NCBI RefSeq assembly: GCF_030270585.1
Contig: NZ_BSYI01000006.1
Location: 1 to 64,000 of the forward strand
Length of the DNA stretch: 64,000 nucleotides
From: Paralimibaculum aggregatum
GTDB taxonomy: Bacteria; Pseudomonadota; Alphaproteobacteria; Rhodobacterales; Rhodobacteraceae
Direction: 5' to 3'
Made by a program: the position numbers and the translations under genes. Of the stretch, positions 10,361 through 19,683 are shown one piece after another (position 1 is the first letter of the stretch; each line of letters starts with the position of its first letter). Under the pieces are notes generated by a model that saw nothing but the letters and a program-made list of their open reading frames with translations, had not been told where the DNA came from and did not search any database.

Positions 10361-10572
10361 CATATCGCATCGGCGGGCCCGCCGGAGCGCCGGCGGGCGC
10401 GCGAGGGCGCGGGCCGGGTGCGGGGCGGGCCGGCAGCGGTCTGGCCAAGCCGGGGTGGAGCCGCTAGGTCTGTGGCAGCCGCACCGAGCCGGAGTTTCCC
10501 CATGTCCGCGATCTTGCCCCCGAGCCTGCCGTCCCGCCCTGCCGCCCGCCGCGCGCGCCCCGGGGGCGCCCG

Positions 10573-11919
10573 ATGAGCCGGGCCGCGGATGCGGCGCTGG
10601 CGGCGCGGCTGGTCGAGACCGCGCTGGCCGCCGGGGCCGAGGCGGCGGATGTGCTGCTCGGCCGCGAGACGGCGCTGAGCATCGGCGTCGCCGGCGGCGC
10701 GCTCGAGGAGGCCGAGCGGGCCGAGAGCGTCGATCTCGGGCTGCGCGTGCTGATCGGCGCGCGGCAGGCCTGCGTCGCCGCCTCGGACACCGCCGATGGC
10801 ACGCTGGCGGAGATGGCGGAACGCGCCGTGGCGATCGCCCGCGAGGCGCCGGAGGACCCGCATTGCGGCCTCGCCGCGCCGGAGCAGCTGGCGCGGATCC
10901 CGGATGCCGATGCGCTCGAGCTCGCCGATCCCGGCCCGGCGCCGGCGCCGGCGGCGCTCGAGGCGATGGCGCGGGCGGCGGAGGCCGCCGGGCTCGGCGT
11001 CGCCGGGGTCACGCAGATCGAGCAGGCGCGGGCGAGCTGGGGCCGGGAGCAGGTGACGCTGGCGGCGAGCAACGGCTTCGCGCACGCCATCGCGCGCAGC
11101 TACTGGGCGGTGAGCGCCTCGGCGATCGCCGGCGAGGGGCTCGGGCGCGAGCGCGACTTCGCCGCCGAGCTGCGCCGGCACGGCGCCGACATGCCGGCGC
11201 CCGAGACGGTCGGCCGGCGCGCCGGCGCGCGCGCGGTGGCGGCGCTGGGCGCCCGGCGCTGCCCGGCCGGGGCGTTCCCGGTGATCTTCGACGAGCGCGT
11301 CGCCGGCAGCCTGGTCGGCCATGTCGCCGGGGCGATCAACGGCCAGGCGGTGGCGCGCGGCGCGAGCTGGCTGCGCGACCGGCTCGGCGAGCGGGTGCTG
11401 CCGCGCGGCATCGACCTTTGCGAGCGGCCGCACCGCAGGCGCGGGCGCGCCAGCCGGCTGGTCGATGCCGAGGGGCTGGCCACCGCCGACCGGGCGCTGA
11501 TCGCCGACGGCGTGCTCGAGAGCTGGGTGCTGGATCTGGCCACCGCGCGCCAGCTCGGGCTTGAGAGCACCGGCAATGCCCGGCGCGGCGCCGGCGGGCC
11601 GCCGCGCCCGGGGCTCGGCAATCTCGAGCTGGCCCAGGGCGACCGGAGCCGCGACGCGCTGCTCGCCGAGATGGGCACCGGGCTCCTGGTCACCGGCCTG
11701 ATCGGCAGCTCGATCAACCCGACCACGGGGGATTACAGCCGCGGCGCCAACGGCTTCTGGGTCGAGAACGGCGAGATCGTGCATGCCGTCAACGAGATCA
11801 CCATCGCCGGGCGGCTGCCGGAGATCGTCGCCAGCATGGTGCCGGCCGACGATGCCGATCCGGAGAAGGCGGTGGTGGTGCCGTCGCTGCTGGTCGAGGG
11901 GTTGACGATCGGTGCCTGA
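10573..11919 (+). CDS. pmbA: TldE/PmbA family metalloprotease partner subunit
   Basis: A 448-residue PmbA (TldE). With TldD it forms the heteromeric protease that matures small modified peptides and degrades unfolded ones; TldD supplies the HExxxH zinc site and PmbA lacks it, as here. Family marks seen are RASWGREQVTLAASNGFA, GSLVGHVAGAINGQAVARG, GLGNLELAQG, the end region TGLIGSSINPTTGDYSRGANG and FWVENGEIVHAVNEITIAG. The ATG at 10573 is weakly supported by GGGGGCGCCC just upstream. It overlaps the following cysQ-like gene by 8 bp. Its partner tldD is at 48.2 kb, not adjacent. Confidence 0.95.
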   Translation: MSRAADAALAARLVETALAAGAEAADVLLGRETALSIGVAGGALEEAERAESVDLGLRVLIGARQACVAASDTADGTLAEMAERAVAIAREAPEDPHCGLAAPEQLARIPDADALELADPGPAPAPAALEAMARAAEAAGLGVAGVTQIEQARASWGREQVTLAASNGFAHAIARSYWAVSASAIAGEGLGRERDFAAELRRHGADMPAPETVGRRAGARAVAALGARRCPAGAFPVIFDERVAGSLVGHVAGAINGQAVARGASWLRDRLGERVLPRGIDLCERPHRRRGRASRLVDAEGLATADRALIADGVLESWVLDLATARQLGLESTGNARRGAGGPPRPGLGNLELAQGDRSRDALLAEMGTGLLVTGLIGSSINPTTGDYSRGANGFWVENGEIVHAVNEITIAGRLPEIVASMVPADDADPEKAVVVPSLLVEGLTIGA

Positions 11920-12706
11920 GCCCGCGCTCCAGAGCCATGCCGCCGACCGGGCGCTGCTCGTCGCGGCGGCCGAGGAGGCCGGCCGCATCGCCCGCCGGAT
12001 GCAGGGCGGCGCGCTGCGGCAATGGGACAAGCCGGGGGCGCAGGGGCCGGTCTCGGAGGCGGACCTGGCGGTCAACGCGGCGCTGAAGGCGAGGCTGCGC
12101 CCGGCCCGGCCGGAATACGGCTGGCTCTCGGAGGAGGAGCCCGACGACCGCGGCGGCGCGGCGCGGCTGTTCGTGGTCGACCCGATCGACGGCACCCGCG
12201 CCTTCCTCGCCGGCGAGCCGGGCTTCTCGATCTCGGTGGCGGTGGTCGAGGGCGACCGGGTGGTGGCCGGCGCGGTGCATCTGCCGATGCGGCGCGAGAC
12301 CTATGCCGCGCATCTCGGCGGCGGCGCGGCGCTCGGCGGGCAGGTGCTGGCGATGCGCGACGGCGGCCGGCCGGAGGGCGCCGAGGCGCTGGTGGCGCGG
12401 CCCAACATGGCGCCGGAGCACTGGCCCGGCGGCGTGCCCGGGCTGGTGCGGCGGATGCGCTCCTCGCTGGCCTGGCGGCTCTGCCTGGTGGCCGCCGGGC
12501 GCTTCGACGTCACGCTGACCTTCCGGCCGGCCTGGGAATGGGACATCGCCGCCGGCAGCCTGATCGCGGCGGAGGCGGGCTGCCGGGTGACCGATTCGCA
12601 GGGCGCCCCGCTGGCCTTCAACGGCGCCCCGCCGCGGGTGCCCGGCATGATCGTCGCCGGCCCGGCCCTGCACGCCGCGCTGATGACCCACCGCCGCGCA
12701 CCCTGA
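11912..12706 (+). CDS. cysQ: 3'(2'),5'-bisphosphate nucleotidase / inositol monophosphatase family
   Basis: A 264-residue magnesium-dependent, lithium-sensitive-type phosphatase. In this context it probably hydrolyses 3'-phosphoadenosine 5'-phosphate from sulfate assimilation, although inositol-phosphate activity cannot be excluded. Metal ligands are visible in SEEEPDD (about residues 73-79), DPIDGTRAF (about 89-97) and WEWDIAAG (about 208-215). It starts at GTG 11912 inside the pmbA stop region (8-bp overlap), which implies translational coupling. Downstream the operon is interrupted by 2.6 kb of repeats before DUF4170/acyltransferase/waaA/lpxK, genes usually close to this pair in related genomes. 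Confidence 0.88.
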   Translation: MPEPALQSHAADRALLVAAAEEAGRIARRMQGGALRQWDKPGAQGPVSEADLAVNAALKARLRPARPEYGWLSEEEPDDRGGAARLFVVDPIDGTRAFLAGEPGFSISVAVVEGDRVVAGAVHLPMRRETYAAHLGGGAALGGQVLAMRDGGRPEGAEALVARPNMAPEHWPGGVPGLVRRMRSSLAWRLCLVAAGRFDVTLTFRPAWEWDIAAGSLIAAEAGCRVTDSQGAPLAFNGAPPRVPGMIVAGPALHAALMTHRRAP

Positions 12707-13560
12707 CCCGCCGCCGGCCCCCCGAGGGCCCAGCCCCCGAAAGCCCGCCCTGCCTTCCGAGGCTCCGGCCCCCGCCGTCCCGCCTCGGAGGACCGGCCTT
12801 GACGCCCCGCCTCCGAGGGTTCGATCCCCGCCGCCCCGCCCCCGAGGGTCCGGCCTTGACGCCCCACTCCTGCGGCCGAGGCTCTGCCGCCTCCGCCCCC
12901 GAGAACCGGCCCCTACCGTCCCGCCTCCGAGGCTCCGGCCCCTACCGTCCCGCCTCCGAGGTTCCGGCTCCACCGCCCCGCCTCCGAGGACCTGCCTCGC
13001 CGTCCCGCCTCCGAGGACTGGCCTCGCCGCCTCGCCCTCGAGGCTCCGGTCCCGCCGCCCCGCCCCCGAGGGTCCGGCTCCACCGCCCCGCCTCCGAGGC
13101 TCCGGCCCCTGCCGTCCCGCCTGCGAGAGTCCGGCCTTGACGCCCCGCTCCTGCGGCCAAGACCCTGCCGCCCCAGCCCCTCAGGCCCGGCCTGGTCGCC
13201 CCGTCCCAGAGGCTCCACCCGGCCACACCGCTCCTCAGGTGTCGCCCCTAACGTCCTGCTCCCCAGGTGTCGCCCCTGCCGCCCCGCCACTCGGGTTCCG
13301 GCGCTGCGACGCCGACCCTGCGCCGCTGGCCCGGGTGCCTTGATCCGGCGGCTCTGCCCCTCAATTTCCAACCTTGCGGTCCCGTCCCAGCCGCCCCGCC
13401 CCCGAGAGTCCGGTTCCGCCGCCCCGTCCCCTGCGGTTCCGGCCCTGCCGCCCTGCCACTCGGGTTCCGGCGCTGCGACGCCGTCCCTGTGCTGCCGGCC
13501 CGGGTGCCTTGATCCCGCGGCCCTGCCCCTCAAGTTCCAACCTTGCGGTACCGCCCTCTG
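12707..13560. repeat. Degenerate 30-bp tandem array
   Basis: Starts directly after the cysQ stop. Units of about 30 bp of the form CCCGCCTCCGAGGCTCCGGC repeat some twenty times. A larger segment is duplicated with offset 169 (the CACTCGGGTTCCGGCGCTGC motif near 13288 and 13457, each followed about 50 bp later by GGGTGCCTTGATCC). No gene is supported on either strand. Confidence 0.8.
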
Positions 13561-15290
13561 CGGTGCTGGCGCCTGGGCCCTAGCCCTACGTTCTCGACCC
13601 ACCTGTTCTGGCGACGCGGCCCCCGTCCCGCGGTTCCAGCCCTGCGGTCCCGCCCATGTGTCACCGGCCCGGCCGCCCCGCCCCTCGGGTTCCGGCTCTG
13701 CCGCCCTGACCCTGCAGCCCGGTCTCTGCGGCTCCAGCCATGCCGCCCTGATCCTATCATCCCGACCTTGTGGCCCAGCCCCCGAGGTTCCGGCGCTGCG
13801 ACCCCGACCGGGCGGCACCGGCCCAGCCGCAGTGATCCCGCGACCCTGCCCCTGCGGCGCATGCCCTGCGGTCCCGATCCCGCGGTCACAATCCCGCGGT
13901 CACGGCGCCCGGGCACCGGCCCTGCCGCCCTGATTGTGCGGTCTCGATCCCGCAGCCCCGGCGCCAGAGTTCCGGCCCCATGGTTCCGACCCTGTGGCCC
14001 CGCCGCCGGGTTTCGGACCGTGCAGCTCTGGCGTTGCGGTTTCGGCCATGCGACCCCGCCCCGGCGGCAAAGGTTCTTCCGTCCTGGCTCCGGTGTCGTG
14101 ATCCCGCGGCTCCGGTTCTGCGGATGTCGCCCTGCGGTCTCGCCTTGTGCGGTCCCGATCCCGCGGCCGCTGCGTTTGCGTTCCGGCCCTCCGGTTCCGA
14201 CCCTGCGTTCCCGACGGCGCTGTTCGGGCGCCGCGGTTGCGGCCTGGCGGTCGGGGCCTTGTGGCGCCGGCCCGGCCGACCTTGTGCCGCTGCGCTGATT
14301 CCGCGGCCCCGATCCGGCGGTTTCCGCGCTTGGACTCTGGCCTTGCGATCCTGTCGCCTGCGGCCCGGATCCCGCGGTCGCGGCGCTGGAGCTCCGGCCC
14401 TGTGGCTCCGGCCTTGCTGCGCCGGCGCCATGTTCTCGACCCTGCAGCTCGGGCGCCGCGGTTGCGGCCTTGTGGTCGGGGCCATGCGGGCCGGGCCGGC
14501 CGACCTTGTGCCGCTGCGCTGGTTCCGCGGCCCCGATCCGGCGGTTTCCGCGCTTGGACTCCGGCCTTGCGATCCTGCCGCCTGCGGCCCGGATCCCGCG
14601 GTCGCGGCGGCGGAGCTTTGGCCCTGTGGCTCCGGCCTTTCGATCGGGGCCTTGCGGCGCCGGCGCCATGTTCTCGACCCTGCTGCTCGGGCGCCGCGGT
14701 TGCGGCCTGGCGATGCCAGCCTAGCGGCTGCGGCCCTGCCGGCCGGATGCCGCGTCCCCGGTCCGGCAGTTCCAGCCCTGCTGTTCCGGGTCTATGGTCG
14801 CGGCCCTGCGGCACCGAGCCTGCTGTTCCGGCTCAGTGGTTCGGACCTTGTGGCCATGGCGGCGCGGCTTCGCCCCTTTGGTTCCGTCCCTGCGGTTCTG
14901 ATCCTGCGGCCCTTCCGGCCTGATGCTGCGGCCTATGGTTCAGATTTTGGGGTATTGGCACGGCGGCTTCGATCCTTTGGTTCCGACCCTGTGGTCGCGG
15001 TCCTGCGGCCCTGATCCTGCGGTTTCGGCCCTGTGGTTCCGACGCTGTGGCCTCGGGGCTGTGGCTTCGACCCTTTGATTTCGCTCCTGCGGTTCCGGTG
15101 CCGTGGTTCGGTGCCTGCCGTCGTCGTCTCACGGCTTCGAGCGTGCGCCTGCGGCCCTGCGGCCATGGCCTTGCGGCCAAGGTCCTGCTGCTCCGATCCT
15201 GCGGCGCCGGACCGGCGGCAGCGGACCTGTTGCGGTTGCGGGGCGGTGACGGGGGCGGGCTGCGGCTGCTAGTGTCCGGGGGAGACCGCC
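13561..15290. repeat. Degenerate 15-bp tandem array with nested 225-238-bp duplications
   Basis: The basic unit is about 15 bp, of the type CTGCGGTTCCGACCC. On top of it a block containing GGGCGCCGCGGTTGCGGCC recurs at 14226, 14451 and 14689, with long matching flanks (GACCTTGTGCCGCTGCGCTG, CCGATCCGGCGGTTTCCGCG). Open frames on both strands encode only Gly/Pro/Arg/Ala-rich peptides and are by-products. The nested duplications show at least two rounds of expansion. Confidence 0.8.
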
Positions 15291-15305
15291 ATGCAGGAGG
15301 CCGCC

Positions 15306-15533
15306 ATGCCGCTGTCGCTCGCCCTCTGGGCCGGATGCGCCGCCGCGGTCGGGCTCGTCGCCCGGGCCCGCGGGCGCGATGGATGGGCGGCGCTGGCGCT
15401 GGCGCTGCTGATCTCGCCGCCGCTGGCGCTGGCGCTCTATCTGCTGCTCGGCCCGACCCGGGCGGCGCGGGCGCGCGCCGCGGCCCGCGGCCCGGGCTGG
15501 CTGGCGCGCGAGGAGGCCGAGACCGGGCTCTGA
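15306..15533 (+). CDS. Small two-helix membrane protein of unknown function
   Basis: A 75-residue hydrophobic protein. Two transmembrane segments are likely (about residues 3-20 and 28-48), separated by ARARGRDGW, with a basic C-terminal stretch TRAARARAAARG. An AGGAGG ribosome binding site at 15295-15300 favours ATG 15306; ATG 15291, five codons upstream, is possible with GGGGGAGA. It opens the gene block that continues with the DUF4170 gene 89 bp downstream. No family was recognised. Confidence 0.6.
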   Translation: MPLSLALWAGCAAAVGLVARARGRDGWAALALALLISPPLALALYLLLGPTRAARARAAARGPGWLAREEAETGL

Positions 15534-15622
15534 CCGGCCGCTGCCGCATTGCGCCGCAGCAACGGCCTTGACTGCCCGGGCGCGCCGGCTAGGGTGCGCG
15601 CGAAGCCAACATGGAGGCCCGC

Positions 15623-15871
15623 ATGCCGTCCCGCCTGCATCTCGTCTTCGGCGGCGAGCTCGTCGACCCGTCGAAGACCAAGTTCAAGGACGTCAAGGAT
15701 CTCGAGGTGGTCGGGTTCTATCCCGACTATGCGAGCGCCCATGACGCCTGGAAGGCCGCGGCGCAGCGCTCGGTCGACAATGCGCATATGCGCTACTTCA
15801 TCGCCCATCTGCACCGCCTGCGCGACGAGGAGCTGGAGGCCAGCGCCGAGCCCGAGGCGCTCGAGCGCTGA
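15623..15871 (+). CDS. DUF4170 domain protein
   Basis: An 82-residue protein matching DUF4170 over its whole length: [14 protein letters not shown] at the start, [15 protein letters not shown] in the middle, and [16 protein letters not shown] near the end. The role is unknown; in Rhodobacterales it commonly precedes the DUF374 acyltransferase, waaA and lpxK, as here. GGAGG six bases before ATG 15623 supports that start over ATG 15611. The next gene begins about 50 bp downstream. Confidence 0.88.
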   Translation: MPSRLHLVFGGELVDPSKTKFKDVKDLEVVGFYPDYASAHDAWKAAAQRSVDNAHMRYFIAHLHRLRDEELEASAEPEALER

Positions 15872-15923
15872 GCCGGGCTATGCGCCGGCCGGCTCCGGCC
15901 CGCTGCCTGGCGGGCGCCGCGCG

Positions 15924-17396
15924 GTGAGCGCCGGCGGCAGCGCGCCCGGCCGGCGGCGGCGCAGCGGGCTGCTGCGCCGGATCCGGGGCTCGCGGCTCGG
16001 GCTGGCGCTGCTGGCGCGGCTCGGCGCCGGCTATATCCGCCTGGTGCGCGCCACCTGCCGCTGGCAGGTCGAGGGCTGGGAGAGCTTCGCCGGCCAGCTC
16101 GACCGGCCGGTCGGTGTGGTCGCGGCGATCTGGCACGGACGGCTGTTCCTGTCGCCGACCTGGCCGCCGCCCGGGCGCGAGACCCTGGCGGTGATCTCCA
16201 ACAACCGCGACGGCGAGCTGATCGCGGCGATCGTGGCGCGCTTCGGCGTCGTCTCGATCCGCGGCTCGACCTATGACCGGGTCAAGCGGCGCGACAAGGG
16301 CGGCGTCGAGGTGACGATGGCGGCGCGCGACGGGCTGGCCCGGGGGGCGGTGGTGGCGATCACCCCGGACGGGCCGCGCGGGCCGCGGATGCGCGCCCAG
16401 GCCGGCGTCGCGCGGCTCGCGGTGATGACCCGGAGCCCGGTGGTGCCGTTGGCCTTCTCGGTGCGCCGCGGCTGGCTGGCGCCGAGCTGGGACCGGTTCC
16501 TGGTGCCGCTGCCCTTCACCCGCGGCGTCGAGGTCTACGGCGTCGTGCAGCACCCGCCGAGCGCGGCGGAGATGGCGGCGGACCCGGCGGCCGAGGCGCG
16601 CTTCCTCGCGGCGATCGAGGCGGCGCTGACCGAGGCGACGGACCGCGCCGACCGGCTCTGCGGCCGCACGCCGGTGCCGCCCGAGCCGCCCGCGCGGGAG
16701 CTTGCGCCCGAGCCGGAGCTTGTGCCCGAGCCGGAGCTTGTGCCCAAGCCGGAGCCTGTGCCCGAGCCGGAGCTTGTGCCCGAGCCGGAGCCTGTGCCCG
16801 AGCCGGAGCCTGTGCCCGAGCCGACCGAGCCAGAGCCCGAGCTTGCGCCCGAGCTGTCCGAGCCCGCGCCGACCGGGCTCGCGTCCGGGCCGACCGAGCC
16901 CGAGCAGGAGCCGGAGCTTGCGCCCGAACCCGATCCCGAGCCAACCGGGTTTGCGCCAGAGCCGCCCGAGCCCGAGCTTGCGCCCGAACCCGAACCCATG
17001 CCGACCGAGCTTGCGCCAGAGTCGCCGGAACCCGAGCTTGTGCCGAAGCCGGAACCCGAGCTTGCGCCCGAAACCGATCCCGCGCCGACCGATCCCGCGC
17101 CGACCGATCCCGCGCCGACCGAGCCCGTGCCGGCCGAGCCCGAGCCGGCCAAGCCCGCGCCTGCGCCGACCGAGCCAGAGCTCGAGCCGGAGCCCGAGCT
17201 TGCACCCGAGTCGCCCGAGCCCGAGCCGAAGCCGGAACCCGAGCCTGCGCCCGAGCCGTCCGAACCCGATCCCGTGCCGACCGAGCCGACCGGGCCCGCG
17301 CCGACCGGGCTTGCGCCCGAGCCGTCCGAGCCCGGGCCGGAGCCGGCCGAGCCTGCGCCGCCCGCGCCTGCGCCGAAGAGGCCGCCGGCGCCATGA
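15924..17396 (+). CDS. DUF374 lysophospholipid acyltransferase-like protein with long Pro/Glu repeat tail
   Basis: Residues about 1-250 form a DUF374 (LPLAT-like) domain: membrane-associated N-terminus, [10 protein letters not shown] carrying the catalytic-type His, [21 protein letters not shown], and [16 protein letters not shown]. It is inferred to acylate or modify lipid A or phospholipid precursors at the inner membrane, consistent with linkage to waaA and lpxK. From about residue 253 to the end (490 codons in total) a low-complexity tail of Pro, Glu, Ala and Thr follows, based on 18-bp units (PEPELV). Family members normally end near residue 220-260, so the tail nearly doubles the protein. 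Start GTG 15924 is tentative. The stop overlaps the waaA start (ATGA). Confidence 0.85.
   Translation: MSAGGSAPGRRRRSGLLRRIRGSRLGLALLARLGAGYIRLVRATCRWQVEGWESFAGQLDRPVGVVAAIWHGRLFLSPTWPPPGRETLAVISNNRDGELIAAIVARFGVVSIRGSTYDRVKRRDKGGVEVTMAARDGLARGAVVAITPDGPRGPRMRAQAGVARLAVMTRSPVVPLAFSVRRGWLAPSWDRFLVPLPFTRGVEVYGVVQHPPSAAEMAADPAAEARFLAAIEAALTEATDRADRLCGRTPVPPEPPARELAPEPELVPEPELVPKPEPVPEPELVPEPEPVPEPEPVPEPTEPEPELAPELSEPAPTGLASGPTEPEQEPELAPEPDPEPTGFAPEPPEPELAPEPEPMPTELAPESPEPELVPKPEPELAPETDPAPTDPAPTDPAPTEPVPAEPEPAKPAPAPTEPELEPEPELAPESPEPEPKPEPEPAPEPSEPDPVPTEPTGPAPTGLAPEPSEPGPEPAEPAPPAPAPKRPPAP
16700..17390 (+). repeat. In-frame 18-bp coding repeat at the acyltransferase 3' end
   Basis: Units like CCCGAGCCGGAGCTTGTG occur as near-perfect tandem copies between about 16720 and 16820. 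They then become degenerate (TPx[11 protein letters not shown] variants) up to the last codons. Because 18 is divisible by three the frame is retained, and amplification lengthened the protein instead of creating an intergenic array. Confidence 0.88.
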
Positions 17397-18664
17397 GGGT
17401 CTCGGTGTTCCTGCCGCTCTATCTCGCCGCCAGCGTGCTGGCCGATCCGCTGGCCCGGCGCCTGCTGGCGCGCCGTGCCGCCCGCGGCAAGGAGGACATC
17501 GCCCGGCTCGGCGAGCGGCTCGGCAGCCCCGGCCTGCCGCGCCCCGAGGGGCGGCTGGTGTGGCTGCACGGCGCCAGCGTCGGCGAGGCGGCCTCGGCGC
17601 TGCCGCTGATCGAGGCGCTGCTGGCTGCCGACCCGGCGCTCGAGGTGCTGCTGACCACCGGCACCCGCAGCGCCGCCGAGGCGATCGGCCCGCGGCTGCC
17701 GGCGCGGGCGCGGCACCAGTATGCCCCGGTCGACACCCGCGCGGCGGTGCGCGGCTTCCTCTCCCACTGGCGGCCGGATCTCGCGATCTGGCTCGAGAGC
17801 GAGTTCTGGCCGCGGCTGATGCTGGAGACCGCGCGGGCCGGCACGCCGATGGCGCTGGTCAATGCCCGCGTCTCGGCGGCGAGCGCCCGGGCCTGGGGGC
17901 GGGCGCGCGGCATGGCGGCGCGGATCCTCGGGCTCTATGCGCTAGTGCTGACCCAGGACGAGGCCAGCGCGGCGCGGCTCGCCGGGCTCGGCGTGGCGCC
18001 GGAGCGGATCTCCGCCGGCGGCAACCTGAAGGGCGCGGTGGTGCCGCCGGCGCCGCCGCCGCAGGCGCTGGCCGAGGCGCGCGCGGCGCTGGCCGGGCGC
18101 CGGGTCTGGCTCGCCGCCTCGACCCATGAGGGCGAGGAGGCGGCGGTGGCCGCGGCGCAGCAGGCGCTGCCGGAGGACGTGCTGGCGATCCTGGCGCCGC
18201 GCCATCCCGAGCGCGGCGACGCGGTGGCCGGGCTGCTCGCCGAGGCCGGGCTGGCGACCGCGCGGCGCAGCGCCGGCGAGGCCCCGGGCCCCGCCACCCG
18301 GGTCTGGCTGGCCGACACCCTCGGCGAGATGGGGCTCTGGTACGCGCTGGCCCCGGTGGTCTTCGTCGGCGGCTCGCTGGCGCCGCGCGGCGGGCACACC
18401 CCGTTCGAGCCGGCCGCCTTCGGCGCGGCGATCCTGCACGGGCCGGACACCGCCAATTTCGCCCCGGCCTATGCCGCGCTGGCCGAGGCCGGCGGGGCCG
18501 AGCCGGTCGACGGTGCCCCGGCGCTGGCCCGGGCGGTGGCGCGGCTGCTCGAGGATGACGGCGCGCGCGGCGCGATGGCCGCCGCGGCGGGCCGGGTGCG
18601 CCGCGAACTGACGCCGGACCTGGCGGCGCTGGCGGCGCGGCTGCTGGCGCTGGCGGCGCGCTGA
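17393..18664 (+). CDS. waaA: 3-deoxy-D-manno-octulosonic acid (Kdo) transferase
   Basis: A 423-residue GT30 enzyme that transfers Kdo from CMP-Kdo to the lipid A precursor on the cytosolic face of the inner membrane. Residues 3-18 form a membrane anchor. HGASVGE (59-65) contains the catalytic Glu expected for the family. The C-terminal GT-B half shows the CMP-Kdo binding region [13 protein letters not shown] and [19 protein letters not shown]. It overlaps the acyltransferase stop by 4 bp and the lpxK start by 1 bp (TGATG), so the three are translationally coupled. Confidence 0.96.
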   Translation: MRVSVFLPLYLAASVLADPLARRLLARRAARGKEDIARLGERLGSPGLPRPEGRLVWLHGASVGEAASALPLIEALLAADPALEVLLTTGTRSAAEAIGPRLPARARHQYAPVDTRAAVRGFLSHWRPDLAIWLESEFWPRLMLETARAGTPMALVNARVSAASARAWGRARGMAARILGLYALVLTQDEASAARLAGLGVAPERISAGGNLKGAVVPPAPPPQALAEARAALAGRRVWLAASTHEGEEAAVAAAQQALPEDVLAILAPRHPERGDAVAGLLAEAGLATARRSAGEAPGPATRVWLADTLGEMGLWYALAPVVFVGGSLAPRGGHTPFEPAAFGAAILHGPDTANFAPAYAALAEAGGAEPVDGAPALARAVARLLEDDGARGAMAAAAGRVRRELTPDLAALAARLLALAAR

Positions 18665-19683
18665 TGCGGGCGCCCGGCTTCTGGTCCGCCCCGCGCCGGG
18701 CGCCCGGCCTGGCGGCGCGGCTGCTGGCCCCGGCGAGCCTCCTTTGGCGCCTCGGCGGCTGGCTCCGGGCGCTGCGCACGCGCCCCGGCCGCGCGCCGGT
18801 GCCGGTGATCTGCATCGGCAACCTGACCGCGGGCGGCGCCGGCAAGACCCCGCTGGTGCTGGCGCTGGCGGCGCGGCTGGCGGCGGCGGGCCATGCCCCG
18901 GCGATCGTCAGCCGCGGCCATGGCGGGCGGCTCCGCGGACCGCACCGGGTCGATCCGCGCGCCGACAGCGCGGCGGATGTCGGCGACGAGCCGCTGCTGC
19001 TGGCCGAGACCGCGCCGACCTGGATCGCCCGCGACCGCGGCGCCGGGGCGGCGGCGGCGGCGGCGTCGGGGGCCGGGCTGGTGCTGCTCGACGACGGCGC
19101 GCAGAACCCCTCGCTGGCGAAGGACCTGACGATCCTCGCGGTGGATGCCGGCGCCGGCTTCGGCAATGGCCGGGTGATCCCTGCCGGGCCGCTGCGCGAG
19201 CCGCTCGAGACCGGCCTCGCCCGCGCCGGGCTGGCGGTGCTGATCGGGCCGCCGGGCGCCCGCGCCGCCGCCCGCGCCGCCTGGCCCGAGCTCGCCGGCC
19301 TGCCGCTCGCCGAGGCCGAGCTGCGCCCGCCCCATACCGGGCTCGATCTCGGCGGCATGCCGGTGGTCGCCTTCGCCGGGATCGGCCGGCCGGCCAAGTT
19401 CTTCGAGACCCTGGCCGGGCTCGGCGCCGAGCTGCGCGAGACGCATGGCTTCCCCGACCATCACGCCTATCCCGAGGCGGTTCTGCGCCGGCTGCTGCGC
19501 GCGGCGCGCGGGCAGGGCGCGATGCTGGTCACCACCGAGAAGGACGCGGTGCGCCTGCCCGAGCGCTGGCGCCGCGAGGTGATGGCGCTGCCGGTCCGGC
19601 TCGAGCCGCTGGACTGGGCCCCGCTCGACGCCGCCCTCGCCGCGGTGCTGCCCGCCCCGGCGGGAGACCGGCCCGGCGCCTGA
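18664..19683 (+). CDS. lpxK: Tetraacyldisaccharide 4'-kinase
   Basis: A 339-residue LpxK, which phosphorylates the 4'-position of the tetraacyldisaccharide to give lipid IVA. The modified P-loop GNLTAGGAGKTPL starts at residue 52; SRGHGGRL, DVGDEPLLLAETAP and LDDGAQNPSLAKD follow, as does FAGIGRPAKFFETL and the C-terminal TTEKDAVRLP. It overlaps waaA by one base. Its last 30 codons (LEPLDWAPLDAALAAVLPAP and following) are the source of the repeat array immediately downstream. Confidence 0.97.
   Translation: MRAPGFWSAPRRAPGLAARLLAPASLLWRLGGWLRALRTRPGRAPVPVICIGNLTAGGAGKTPLVLALAARLAAAGHAPAIVSRGHGGRLRGPHRVDPRADSAADVGDEPLLLAETAPTWIARDRGAGAAAAAASGAGLVLLDDGAQNPSLAKDLTILAVDAGAGFGNGRVIPAGPLREPLETGLARAGLAVLIGPPGARAAARAAWPELAGLPLAEAELRPPHTGLDLGGMPVVAFAGIGRPAKFFETLAGLGAELRETHGFPDHHAYPEAVLRRLLRAARGQGAMLVTTEKDAVRLPERWRREVMALPVRLEPLDWAPLDAALAAVLPAPAGDRPGA

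Noticed and set aside
10503-10576. 24-codon ORF overlapping the pmbA start
   Set aside because: An ATGA overlap could mean coupling, but it has no ribosome binding site and no recognisable sequence; too weak to list.
12815-12840. tRNA T-loop-like GGTTCGATCCCC
   Set aside because: Part of the 30-bp repeat; no acceptor, anticodon or D stem pairing around it.
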